A DNA stretch of 64,000 nucleotides from contig NZ_AQUO01000001.1 in NCBI RefSeq assembly GCF_000371965.1, positions 620,001 through 684,000 of the forward strand, in the 5' to 3' direction. This DNA comes from Paracoccus sp. N5. Lineage in GTDB: Bacteria; Pseudomonadota; Alphaproteobacteria; Rhodobacterales; Rhodobacteraceae. Under the pieces are notes generated by a model that was not told the origin of the DNA, did no database searches, and worked only from the letters and a program-made list of their open reading frames with translations. Each line of letters starts with the position of its first letter. Positions within the stretch are counted from its first letter, which is position 1. Positions 41,299 to 49,657 of this stretch are shown piece after piece. The position numbers and the translations under genes are program-made.

Positions 41299-41689
41299 GC
41301 CGCCAGGCATGATGAGTTCGGACAGCCGAGATGAAAAACACCTGCTCTCAGGCAAGGATCTCATAAGTCACTGCTACCGAAGGAAGTTTTACACAGTCTT
41401 GGCGGATAGCCGACTTGCGGCGATGCGGCATCACGTCGACAGCTTTTGCGAAACCCGCCATTCGACCGATTTAGAGTATCAAGCTAGAGGCTGTAGGGAC
41501 CTAGGCTTGAAAGCCCATTTGCGGCAATGCAGTGAGGCAGGAAGGCTCCGGAGGCGCTCGTCGACCCGCACCCAGCCGCGTTGAAAAACAGGGTCAGCCC
41601 GGCTCGAGCGGCAACCACAGAGTGGGATATATTGGAGCTACTGTAGCTTGTCCTCGGTCCACCGTCGTCCGCCTTCCTTCCATTCAGCT
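41299..41689. other. Stretch without a recognisable gene
   Basis: This 391-base interval between the TniQ remnant and the IS30 remnant contains a 91-residue open frame (41309-41584, starting MMSSDSRDEKHLLSGKDLIS) with no recognised domain, an unusual composition and no ribosome binding site. I see no repeat or RNA. It is probably decayed sequence at the join of mobile elements. Confidence 0.4.
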
Positions 41690-42015
41690 CGTGGCGCAGA
41701 TCGCCGCGGTTCTGGGCCCCCTGCCCTTGCATGCGCGCAAATCCATCACCTTCGACCGCGGCTCGGAGTTCATCGACTGGCCGCATCTGCAGGCCGAGAT
41801 CGGCATGCAAATCTGGTGTTGCGAAGCGCGGTCGCCCCGGCGGAAAGGCGCGGTCGAGAACGCCGATCAGCGTCTGCGCCGCTGGATCTGCCGCGACACC
41901 GACCCGAACACGCTCTCTCGGGAGGAGTGGCACCAGCTCTGTTCCGGTCTCAGTGGAACCCCACACAGGTGCCTGGGTTACCGGACCCCGGCCGAGATGT
42001 TCAGGGCGAACATCC
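41690..42015 (+). pseudogene. IS30-family transposase, C-terminal remnant
   Basis: The plus strand reads ITFDRGSEFIDWPHLQAEIG, then CCEARSPRRKGAVENADQRL, the D and E region of the IS30 DDE core, and GYRTPAEMF near the end. The N-terminal DNA-binding half and the first catalytic Asp are absent. Beyond it, 42016-42190 shows no gene I recognise on either strand. Confidence 0.8.
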
Positions 42016-42190
42016 TCGGCCGCGGCCACCAGCGAAACTCTCACGGGATCCGGGGTCGCATCTGGGGTGGCGCGTCCAAACAGAACTGTGCCGGTCATAC
42101 CGCAAACCATCCCGCCTCCTGCCATTGTGGCTCTCACAGTCTATCGCTGATCCGGCCGCGGCATGTTGTCCTTGACCAAATGATCCACAT

Positions 42191-42210
42191 AAATAAATAT
42201 TGGACCATTA
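42191..42210. promoter_or_regulatory. AT-rich box upstream of tctC, shared with the 57102 site
   Basis: AAATAAATATTGGACCATTA is located 38-57 bases before the tctC start. A near copy (one inserted base, one substitution) lies in the divergent intergenic region at 57102-57122. The core TTGGACCAT is partly palindromic. It could be an operator for one of the two GntR regulators of this island or a conserved promoter element. Confidence 0.55.
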
Positions 42211-42247
42211 TCGCATGGTGCGCCGCTTGCGAACCAGAGGGGGGAAG

Positions 42248-43231
42248 ATGATGGTCTCATATAAGTGGAGCGCATGGCGCAGTGTGATCGCCGGTGTCGT
42301 GCTTTCGCTACTGCCAGCGGTGGCGCAGGCCGAGTTTCCAGAGCGGCCGGTGACGATCGTCGTGCCATTTTCCCCCGGCAGCGGCACGGATACCGGAACC
42401 CGCGTGCTGGCAAGCGTACTGGAGACGATCCTTGGCCAGGGCGTCATCGTTGACAACCGCCCTGGCGGCAGCGGTGCCATCGCGGCCGGACTGGTGAAAC
42501 AGGCGGCCCCAGACGGTTACACGCTGTTGATGGGCACCAACTCGACCCAGAGTGCGAACCCTTTGCTCATCAAGTCGCTGAGCTACGATCCCGAGACGGA
42601 CTTCACGCCGATTGGCATGCTCGCCACGTTCGAGGCGCTGCTTGCCGTCAATCCCGAGCGGTTGCCCGTCAGCACGACGGAAGAACTCGTCGCCTATATC
42701 AAGGAGCATCCCGGCGAAGTCAGCTACGCCACTGGCAACGTGACCAGCCTCGTCATGGCAGAGATGTTTGCGGGCCGCCAGGGGCTGGACATGCTGCGGG
42801 TTCCTTACAAGAGCAACCCCGAGGCGCTGACCGATCTGGTCAGCGGGCAGGTGGACATGATGTTCCCCGATATCGCCTCGTCGATGCCGCACGCCAAGGC
42901 GGGCAAGATCAGGCCGCTTGCCGCGGTGACCACCGGCGAGGTGACGCCGCTTGCACCCGATCTGCTGCCGCTGTCGCAGACATTGGTGCCGGACCTGAAG
43001 CTGGTGGGCTGGATCGGACTATTCGCCCCCGCAGGCACGCCGCAGGACGTGCTGGACAAGCTCTCCGCCGCCGTGAAAGAGGCCGCCGAGTCTGACGACT
43101 TCCGCGACAAACTCGCGACAATGGGCGCGAATGCCAGCTTCATGCCCGCGGAGGAGCTTGACGCCTATATCGCCAGGGAACGGGAAAGCTTCGCGGCGAT
43201 CTTCAAGGAAGCGGGGATGGAGCCCCAGTAA
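42248..43231 (+). CDS. tctC: Tripartite tricarboxylate transporter receptor (TctC/Bug family)
   Basis: The 327-residue protein begins MMVSYKWSAWRSVIAGVVLS with a Sec signal peptide ending AVAQA before EFPERPVTIVVPF. AGGGGGGA precedes the start. Bug-family landmarks include VVPFSPGSGTDTGTRVLA, VIVDNRPGGSGAIAAGLVKQ, ADGYT-like PDGYTLLMG and PYKSNPEALTDLVSGQVDMM. It captures a carboxylate in the periplasm and hands it to a TctAB channel. Its partners tctBA lie about 18 kb away at the other end of the island. The next gene starts immediately after its stop. Confidence 0.93.
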   Translation: MMVSYKWSAWRSVIAGVVLSLLPAVAQAEFPERPVTIVVPFSPGSGTDTGTRVLASVLETILGQGVIVDNRPGGSGAIAAGLVKQAAPDGYTLLMGTNSTQSANPLLIKSLSYDPETDFTPIGMLATFEALLAVNPERLPVSTTEELVAYIKEHPGEVSYATGNVTSLVMAEMFAGRQGLDMLRVPYKSNPEALTDLVSGQVDMMFPDIASSMPHAKAGKIRPLAAVTTGEVTPLAPDLLPLSQTLVPDLKLVGWIGLFAPAGTPQDVLDKLSAAVKEAAESDDFRDKLATMGANASFMPAEELDAYIARERESFAAIFKEAGMEPQ

Positions 43232-44152
43232 ATGCTGGACGCGGAATCCCTCGCGCTGATGCGCGACATCATTCCCCGCCACGCGCCGACGCCGGACATG
43301 AGCCCGGTCGAGGCCCGCGCCATGGCTCTGGCTCTCGGCCGTCTGCTGCAGGGCGAGCCCGTGCCGATGGAGGTCGAGGAGCGGGCGCCGGAGGCCGCAG
43401 CGGGCCACGCGATTCCGCTACGCCTGTACCGGCCCTCGGGCACCACAGGCGGCTGGCTGTTGTGGATTCACGGCGGCGGCTTCACCACTGGCGGGCTGGA
43501 TACGCATGACACCCTGTGCCGGCGACTGGCACATCTGTCCCGCCAGGCGGTGATCTCGGTCGATTACCGGCTTGCCCCCGAACACCGCTATCCCGCCGCT
43601 CTGGACGACTGCGAGACGATCCTCGACTGGTTGTTCGACGAGGCCACGGGGCTCGGGCTTGACGTCAGCCGGGGCGCGATCGGAGGCAGCAGCGCGGGGG
43701 GCAACCTTGCTGCGGCGCTGGCGCTGCGGCACCGTGACAAGGCCGGCCCCCGGCTGCGCCGCCAGATCCTGGTTTATCCCTGTGTCGATGCAACGATGGC
43801 CTCGGACAGCTTTGCGCGGCACGCGGCCGGCTATCAGCTGACGTCGGCGATGATGGCGCAGTATCTCGACTACTATTGCGGCCCGGCGGACCGTCGGGAT
43901 CCGTTCCTGTCGCCGCTGTTTGCCCCGAGCCTGGCCGATCTTCCGCCTGCCGAGGTGATCCTTGCCGAGCTTGACCCGCTTGTCGACGAGGGCGCTGCCT
44001 ATGCCCGCAGGTTGCAGGAGGCCGGGGTTGCAACGCGGACAACCCTGTTTGACGGCGTCATGCATGGTTTCTTTGCGCAGGCAGGAGCGTTGACAAAGGC
44101 CCGCGCGGCGCAGGAGCTTGCCTGCCACGCCCTGCGGCACGAGTTCGGCTGA
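43232..44152 (+). CDS. Alpha/beta hydrolase of hormone-sensitive lipase family
   Basis: The 306-residue protein starts directly after the tctC stop. It has the HSL oxyanion motif LLWIHGGGFTTGG (about residue 75), YRLAPEHRYPAALDD, nucleophile IGGSSAGGNLA (Ser near 154), Asp in ELDPLVDEG and His in DGVMHGFF. Such enzymes hydrolyse esters or lactones. No signal peptide is seen. In this operon it may open or deacylate the imported compound; the substrate is unknown. Confidence 0.88.
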   Translation: MLDAESLALMRDIIPRHAPTPDMSPVEARAMALALGRLLQGEPVPMEVEERAPEAAAGHAIPLRLYRPSGTTGGWLLWIHGGGFTTGGLDTHDTLCRRLAHLSRQAVISVDYRLAPEHRYPAALDDCETILDWLFDEATGLGLDVSRGAIGGSSAGGNLAAALALRHRDKAGPRLRRQILVYPCVDATMASDSFARHAAGYQLTSAMMAQYLDYYCGPADRRDPFLSPLFAPSLADLPPAEVILAELDPLVDEGAAYARRLQEAGVATRTTLFDGVMHGFFAQAGALTKARAAQELACHALRHEFG

Positions 44153-44173
44153 CCTTACGGCAGGGCCGATGCG

Positions 44174-44962
44174 TCAGCCGGCAGGCCGGTCGGACGGAAC
44201 CCGAGCCGCCTTCTGCCCCGCGGCCCGTGCCTTCTGGAAGTCCAGTTCCTCGCCGATGGCGATGTCGCGATAGCCGGCCACATGCCGCAACATGCGGCGT
44301 TCGGCCTGGTCCTCGGCACGGTTGCGGATCGCGTCAAGGATCGAAGCATGTGCCTTGACGACGACGCGGCGAAGCTCTGCCGTCGTCACATGCTGATAAT
44401 CCATTGCCTCTCGGACGGGGGTGGAAATTGCCTCCATGAGCGCGATGAGGGCCTCGTTCCCGCTGGCGCGGCAAACCGACAGATGCCAGTCAAGGTTGAT
44501 CGCCTTGTAGGCGCGAACGTCATCGACCGACGCCACGAACTTCTCGTGAAGGGCGGTCATTTCTTCCAATTGGCCGGCGGTGTGATTTCGGGCGGCAAGT
44601 CTGGCCAAAGTCGGCTCCAGCGCCACCCGGCACTCCAGCAGCGAGCTTAGCTGGATGCCGTGCGTGCGCACGAACAGTTCGACCTGTCGTGCGACGATGT
44701 TGCGCTGGGGTCGCGTCACCGTCGAGCCGTCGAACCGTCCCGCACGGGTTCTGATCAGTCCCTCCGCTTCCAGTATGCGCAACGCATCGCGGACCGAGGT
44801 GCGGCTCAGGCCGCTTTTCTCCACCAGCACCCGCTCGGTGGGCAGCTGGGTGCCGGCGGGAAAGATGCCTTGAACGATCATCGTGCGAAGCTGCGACGCC
44901 AGGATGTCTGCGGCTCTGGGGACATTGACCCGCCCGATCCTGGTGGCAGCTGCCTTCACCAT
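44174..44962 (-). CDS. GntR-type regulator, FCD subfamily (copy 1)
   Basis: The 262-residue protein starts at MVKAAATRIGRVNVPRAADI with AGGGA upstream. Residues about 15-80 are the winged helix (GTQLPTERVLVEKSGLSRTS, VRDALRILEAEGLI), and 100-240 the FCD ligand domain (LLECRVALEPTLARLAARNH, metal-site His and Asp positions in NLDWHLSVCRASGN and VVVKAHASILDAI). It is closely similar to the partial regulator at 63364. It is the last gene after the liv transporter genes (43 bases apart) and probably senses an acid from the pathway. Confidence 0.9.
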   Translation of the reverse strand: MVKAAATRIGRVNVPRAADILASQLRTMIVQGIFPAGTQLPTERVLVEKSGLSRTSVRDALRILEAEGLIRTRAGRFDGSTVTRPQRNIVARQVELFVRTHGIQLSSLLECRVALEPTLARLAARNHTAGQLEEMTALHEKFVASVDDVRAYKAINLDWHLSVCRASGNEALIALMEAISTPVREAMDYQHVTTAELRRVVVKAHASILDAIRNRAEDQAERRMLRHVAGYRDIAIGEELDFQKARAAGQKAARVPSDRPAG

Positions 44963-45005
44963 GCGCTTGATCCCTGCCAAGCGGAGACTCTTCCCCCAGC
45001 GATCG

Positions 45006-45725
45006 TCATGACAAGCCCATATAGGCTTCCTGCACATGGCGATCCGAACGCAAAGCCTCCGCGCTGGCCGAGCGCACCAGCCGACCGTGATCGAGGATAT
45101 GAGCGTGCTGTGCCATTTCCAGCACCTCTGTTACGCGCTGCTCGACGATGACGACGGTCAGCCCGTCCTTCCGTGCGAGTTCCGAGACGACCTCCAGGAC
45201 CTTCTCGGTCATCAGCGGCGAGAGCCCGACCGAGGGCTCGTCCAGCATCAGCAGCCGCGGACGGCTCATCAGGGCGCGGGCGACAGCGCACATCTGCCGC
45301 TCGCCACCCGACAGGCGCCCGGCGAGCTGGCCGTGACGCTCACGCAAAATCGGAAAAATCTCCGAAACCTCGTCGATCCGGGCGGTGACGGCCTTGCGGG
45401 CGCCAGGGATATACGCCCCAAGCTCCAGGTTCTCGCGCACGGACATGAAGGGGAAAAGCCTTCCGCCCTCTGGCACCAGCGCAAGTCCGCGAGCGGGCAA
45501 TGCGTTGGCCGGAAGGCCCGCGATCTCCTCGCCCTCGAAGCGGATGCTGCCACCGGTGGGCGCGATCAGCCCGGCAATGGCCGAAAGCAGCGTGCTCTTG
45601 CCCGCCCCGTTCGCCCCGACGATGGCGGTGACTTCGCCTTCGGGGACCGAGAAGCCGGCGTCATGCAGAACCGCGATATCGCCGTAGCCTGCCGTCAGAT
45701 TGGTCACTTCCAGATGTGCCCTCAT
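45006..45725 (-). CDS. livF: Branched-chain amino acid type ABC transporter ATPase LivF
   Basis: The 239-residue protein has Walker A GANGAGKST (residues 37-45), signature RLSGGERQM near 138 and Walker B LLMLDEPSVGLSP, followed by the H-loop region VIVEQRVTEVLEM. It powers HAAT-type import of amino acids, amides or other carboxylates. ATGA overlap with livG upstream. The substrate is set by LivK, not by this subunit, and the neighbouring hydantoinase genes suggest a non-amino-acid ligand. Confidence 0.93.
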   Translation of the reverse strand: MRAHLEVTNLTAGYGDIAVLHDAGFSVPEGEVTAIVGANGAGKSTLLSAIAGLIAPTGGSIRFEGEEIAGLPANALPARGLALVPEGGRLFPFMSVRENLELGAYIPGARKAVTARIDEVSEIFPILRERHGQLAGRLSGGERQMCAVARALMSRPRLLMLDEPSVGLSPLMTEKVLEVVSELARKDGLTVVIVEQRVTEVLEMAQHAHILDHGRLVRSASAEALRSDRHVQEAYMGLS

Positions 45726-46456
45726 GCCGCCCTCTTGCCGATATACGCCTCGATCACTTCCGGGTCGGACAGCACCTCGTCGGCGGAGCCCTGCGCCAAC
45801 AGCTTGCCACGGTTCAGCACCAGCACCCGGCGAGAGAAGGCGCGCACCACCTTGAGGTTGTGCTCGATCACCAGAAACGTCACGCCCTCCGAATTCAGGC
45901 GCTGCACGAGGTCCACGATCTCCTGGACTTCGGTCTGGTTCAGCCCCGCCATCACCTCGTCCAGCAGAACGATCCGCGGCGACATGGCCAGCGCGCGGGC
46001 AACCTCCAGCCGCCGGCGCTCGCCCAAGGTCAACTCTCCCGAGCGGCGCTGCGCGGCATGGGCAAGGCCCACCATCTCCAGCGTCTCGCCGGCGCGCGCG
46101 GCGGCTGCCTCAAGGCCGGAGTGTTCGCGGAAGGCCCCGATCATCGCGTTCTCAAGCACCGTCATCGAGGTGAGCGTCTGCGATATCTGGAACGTGCGCC
46201 CGAAGCCGATCCGCGCGCGGTCATGCGGGCGCAGCCGCCCGATGTCGCGCCCTTCGAACCGCAGCGTGCCCGACGACGGCGCAAGCTGGCCGGTCATCAG
46301 GTTGAACAGCGTCGTCTTGCCTGCCCCGTTCGGACCGATCAGGCTGACGACCTCGCCCTCTGCGACGGCAAAGCTCACGTCGTCCACCGCCTTCAGGCCA
46401 CCGAAGCGACGTGACAGACGGTCAACTTCAAGCAGAAACGTGCGATCTGCGGTCAT
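45722..46456 (-). CDS. livG: ABC transporter ATPase LivG
   Basis: The 244-residue protein has Walker A GPNGAGKT (residues 41-48), signature GELTLGERRRLEVARAL and Walker B RIVLLDEVMAGL, with the LivG-type VIEHNLKVV. The signature ELTLGER replaces the canonical LSGGQ, as is common in LivG proteins. It overlaps livM and livF by ATGA on each side. It forms a heterodimer with LivF. Confidence 0.93.
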   Translation of the reverse strand: MTADRTFLLEVDRLSRRFGGLKAVDDVSFAVAEGEVVSLIGPNGAGKTTLFNLMTGQLAPSSGTLRFEGRDIGRLRPHDRARIGFGRTFQISQTLTSMTVLENAMIGAFREHSGLEAAAARAGETLEMVGLAHAAQRRSGELTLGERRRLEVARALAMSPRIVLLDEVMAGLNQTEVQEIVDLVQRLNSEGVTFLVIEHNLKVVRAFSRRVLVLNRGKLLAQGSADEVLSDPEVIEAYIGKRAA

Positions 46457-47493
46457 GCCAGCCTCCTCCGATAGGTCCGCCAGAGGTCGCCCGCCGTGCC
46501 GACGATGCCCTTGCGCAGATAGAGCGCGGTCAGCACCAGCACGATCCCCAGCACGATGAGGTTGGCCCCCGGAATGGTTCCGCCCAGTTCCGCGCGCAGC
46601 CAGCCTTCCAGCGGGACGACCAGAAGCGCCCCGAGCAGCGGCCCGTAGATCGTGCCCATGCCGCCGATCAGCGCGATCAGCGCCACCTTCACCCCCACGT
46701 CGAAAAGCGAGAACAGCGACGGCGGATCAACGACGCGCACATACATCAGGTAGAGACCGCCGCCCACGGCCATCATCGCGGCGCTGATCCCCATGCCGAC
46801 CAGCTTGGTGCGCAGCACATGGATTCCCGACGCCTCGGCCGTGTCCTCATTGTCCCGCACGGCCCGCAGCTCGTATCCGAGCCTGCTGCGCGCGATCCCG
46901 GCCATGATCACCAGCGTCGCTGCAAGGAAGCCCAGCATCAGGATCGCGTAGCTCATCCGGTCGGCGAAGATCATGTTCTCCAGGCCGCGCCGGAACGGCA
47001 CCGAGATGCCCTGCGCCCCGCCAGTGACCGATTCGAAATACATGGCGAGCGAAAGCATGACCTCGGTCAGCGCCATGGTGGCGATGGCGAAGAACGGCCC
47101 CTTGAGGCGGAACACCGGCCAGGACACCAGCATCGCAAGCGCCGCCGCCGCCAGTGCCGCCGGGAAGACCGCGAGCCAGGGCGTGAGACCGAACCCGAGA
47201 TACAGCCCGGCCGTGACATAGGCCCCCGTGGCGAAAAAGGCCGAGTGCCCGAGCGAGAACTGGCCCCCCAGACCCCCGATCACGTTCCATGAGGTCGCAA
47301 GACCCGCAAACAAGAAGGTCGTGGCAAGGATGTTCAACGCGAAGCTGTCGCCCGAGAACACGGCTATAAGCAGGCCCAGCCCGACGACGACTGCCAGCAG
47401 GCGGGGAACCTCGCCAGGGAAGCGGGCGATGGAGAAGTTCTGTTCTGCGCGGGGGCGGACGATCGTCCGCACTGTGATGTCAGGACTGCTCAC
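46453..47493 (-). CDS. livM: ABC transporter permease LivM
   Basis: The 346-residue membrane protein has about eight to ten hydrophobic segments, and the permease landmarks VIGGLGGQFSLGHSAFFATG and ALIGGMGTIYGPLLGALLVV. The N-terminal 30 residues are a soluble arm. It overlaps livH by 14 bases and livG by 4, so the transporter genes are translated as a coupled unit. With LivH it forms the channel. Confidence 0.93.
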   Translation of the reverse strand: MSSPDITVRTIVRPRAEQNFSIARFPGEVPRLLAVVVGLGLLIAVFSGDSFALNILATTFLFAGLATSWNVIGGLGGQFSLGHSAFFATGAYVTAGLYLGFGLTPWLAVFPAALAAAALAMLVSWPVFRLKGPFFAIATMALTEVMLSLAMYFESVTGGAQGISVPFRRGLENMIFADRMSYAILMLGFLAATLVIMAGIARSRLGYELRAVRDNEDTAEASGIHVLRTKLVGMGISAAMMAVGGGLYLMYVRVVDPPSLFSLFDVGVKVALIALIGGMGTIYGPLLGALLVVPLEGWLRAELGGTIPGANLIVLGIVLVLTALYLRKGIVGTAGDLWRTYRRRLA

Positions 47494-48370
47494 GAAGACC
47501 CATCTCCTCTGCTCCTGCCACGCCGAAGAGTCCCGACGGACGGACCACCAGCACCACGATGAACAACATGAAGAGCACGGCGTGTTTCAGCGCCGGATCG
47601 ATGTAGAAGCCGGCCAGCGCCTCGACCAGGCCCACGATGATCCCGCCGACGAAGGCCCCCAGAACGCTGCCGAGGCCGCCCAGGACCACCACCGCAAAGG
47701 CCGGCATGATGAAGTTCATGCCGATCTGCGGCGACATGGTGTAGAGAGGCGCCAGCAGGCAGCCGGCAAGTCCCGCCAGCGCCGCGCCGATTCCGAAGCT
47801 GACCGTGAACACCCGCTCCACGTTGATGCCCATCAGCCGCGCGGCCTTCCGGTCCTGGGCCACGGCCCGCACCGCCTTGCCGTAGATCGTGTGACGCAGC
47901 CACCAGCCCAGTCCCGCCGTCACCACCACCGCAGCGGTCAGCACGACCAGACGTGACAGGCCGATCTGCACCGGGCCGATCGTTACCGACACCGCCGAGA
48001 AGACCGAACTCACGTTCTGAGAGACCCCGCGCGTCAGCGCGAGAACAGTGTTCTCGAAGATCATCAGCAGGCCGAAGGTGGCGAAGACCTGCATCATCGG
48101 CTCGGTCTGCAACGGGCGAAGGATCAGCCAGTAGATGACCACTCCCAGCCCGAACATCAGCGGAACGACCAGAACAGGTGCGACATAGGGATCCAGTCCC
48201 GCTGCAAGCCAGGCGGCATAGGCGCCATACATCCCCAGCATGACGAACTCGCCCTGCGCGAAGTTGACGATCCGCACGACGCCGAAGACGAGGTTCAATC
48301 CCACCGCCACCAGCGCATAGATTCCCCCCAGCAAGAGGCCGACTGCGAGGATGTTCGTGAGCGCGCTCAT
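47480..48370 (-). CDS. livH: ABC transporter permease LivH
   Basis: The 296-residue integral membrane protein starts MSALTNILAVGLLLGGIYAL and has the LivH motifs VNFAQGEFVMLGMYGAYAAW and VVLGGLGSVLGAFVGGIIVG. About eight membrane segments are apparent. It follows livK by 9 bases on the minus strand. Confidence 0.93.
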   Translation of the reverse strand: MSALTNILAVGLLLGGIYALVAVGLNLVFGVVRIVNFAQGEFVMLGMYGAYAAWLAAGLDPYVAPVLVVPLMFGLGVVIYWLILRPLQTEPMMQVFATFGLLMIFENTVLALTRGVSQNVSSVFSAVSVTIGPVQIGLSRLVVLTAAVVVTAGLGWWLRHTIYGKAVRAVAQDRKAARLMGINVERVFTVSFGIGAALAGLAGCLLAPLYTMSPQIGMNFIMPAFAVVVLGGLGSVLGAFVGGIIVGLVEALAGFYIDPALKHAVLFMLFIVVLVVRPSGLFGVAGAEEMGLREQS

Positions 48371-48379
48371 GCCATGCTC

Positions 48380-49606
48380 CTAGCTGCGCGGCAGGTTGAC
48401 GACGGCTGTGCCCCCGCTCACCGCCTCTTGCGGGTAGACTGCCTTGACTTGGCCCGACTGCCACTGCGCCACGACCGGCAGCGCCCGCGTGTTCTGCATG
48501 GTGTCGTCGAACGCCACCCCGTATCCGGTCTCGTAGCTGCCGGCCGGGATATCCATTGCTCTCGCGGCCTCGATGACCGCTTCGTAGTCCACGGTTTCCG
48601 CCGCCTTGATCGCGTCGAAGAGGATCTTGGCGCCGACATAGGCGTTCATCCCCTGGGGGGCGATCGGGTCGCGATTATAGGCTGCGCGATAGTCGGCCAG
48701 GAATTGCCCGGCCCCCGGCGCATAGCTTTCGGGCAGGTCCGGCCGCGGGTAGGAGACAAGGAGCACGCCTTCCAGGAACTCGGCGCCAAGGGCGTCGAGC
48801 GTCTCGGGCGTGTCGCCCACGCCGCTCAGCATCAGCGCCGGCGGGGCAAAGCCCTGATCGCGCGCAGCGCGCAGCAGCAGGTTGGTGTCGCCGACATAGC
48901 CGTTGTTGATCCACAGGTCGGGCGCGGCCTCCTTGGCGCGCAGGATCGAGTCGGTCACGTCGATCGCCTTGGCGCTATGGGCGCCCACCTGCGGCGTGAT
49001 GCCCATCTCGGTGAACAAGCGCAGTTGCTCGTCCTTGATCGAACTGCCATAGGAGCTGTCTTCGTGCTCGATCCAGACAACCAGCTCGGTCGGCTGCTTG
49101 CCCAGTGCGGGCGTGACCAGTTCCACTGCGGCCTCGACACCCCGTCGGGCGAACTCGTTCGACGAAGGGCCCGAGCGGGCATAGTTCGGCAGACCCCGCT
49201 CGGTCAGGCTCACGGCGAGGGCATTCGTCTCCCAGTACAACTTGCCGTAGTTCAGCGCGCCTTCGCTGGCCGAATTGGATATAGCGCTGACATAGGTGCC
49301 GATCAGGATATCGACTTTCTCCCGGCCGATAAGCTGCTCCACGGCGCCAAGCGCTTCCTGCGGGGTCGTGGCGTTGCCGCGCAGGATTTCCACCTGCCGT
49401 CCCAAGAGCCCGCCCGTCGCATTTGCAGCCTTGGCCGCCATCTCGTAGGCGCGGGTCACCTCGTCGCCGTATTGCGCCATGGCCCCGGAATACGGGTTGA
49501 CCGCACCGATGCGGATTGGCGTTTCCTGAGCGAAAGCGGGCCGCAGCAGTCCTGCCGCCGCCGCACCGAGAGCCAGGCCGCCAAACGTCCTTCTCGTCAG
49601 TCTCAT
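48380..49606 (-). CDS. livK: Periplasmic binding protein LivK type, with twin-arginine-like signal
   Basis: The 408-residue protein begins MRLTRRTFGGLALGAAAAGL, a signal with a twin-arginine RRTFGG motif and cleavage after AFAQ. Mature sequence IRIGAVNPYSGAMAQYGDEV is the type 1 periplasmic binding fold, and LWINNGYVGDTNLLLRAARD and LPESYAPGAGQFLADYRAAY belong to the second lobe. GGGAGAGAG precedes the start. It defines the ligand of the LivHMGF importer; the ligand cannot be read from sequence. It follows hyuB with a 51-base gap. Confidence 0.92.
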   Translation of the reverse strand: MRLTRRTFGGLALGAAAAGLLRPAFAQETPIRIGAVNPYSGAMAQYGDEVTRAYEMAAKAANATGGLLGRQVEILRGNATTPQEALGAVEQLIGREKVDILIGTYVSAISNSASEGALNYGKLYWETNALAVSLTERGLPNYARSGPSSNEFARRGVEAAVELVTPALGKQPTELVVWIEHEDSSYGSSIKDEQLRLFTEMGITPQVGAHSAKAIDVTDSILRAKEAAPDLWINNGYVGDTNLLLRAARDQGFAPPALMLSGVGDTPETLDALGAEFLEGVLLVSYPRPDLPESYAPGAGQFLADYRAAYNRDPIAPQGMNAYVGAKILFDAIKAAETVDYEAVIEAARAMDIPAGSYETGYGVAFDDTMQNTRALPVVAQWQSGQVKAVYPQEAVSGGTAVVNLPRS

Positions 49607-49657
49607 TGTTCTCTCTCCCTTGTTGGAACCGGGCCTCCCCGCCCGACGATTTCAGTC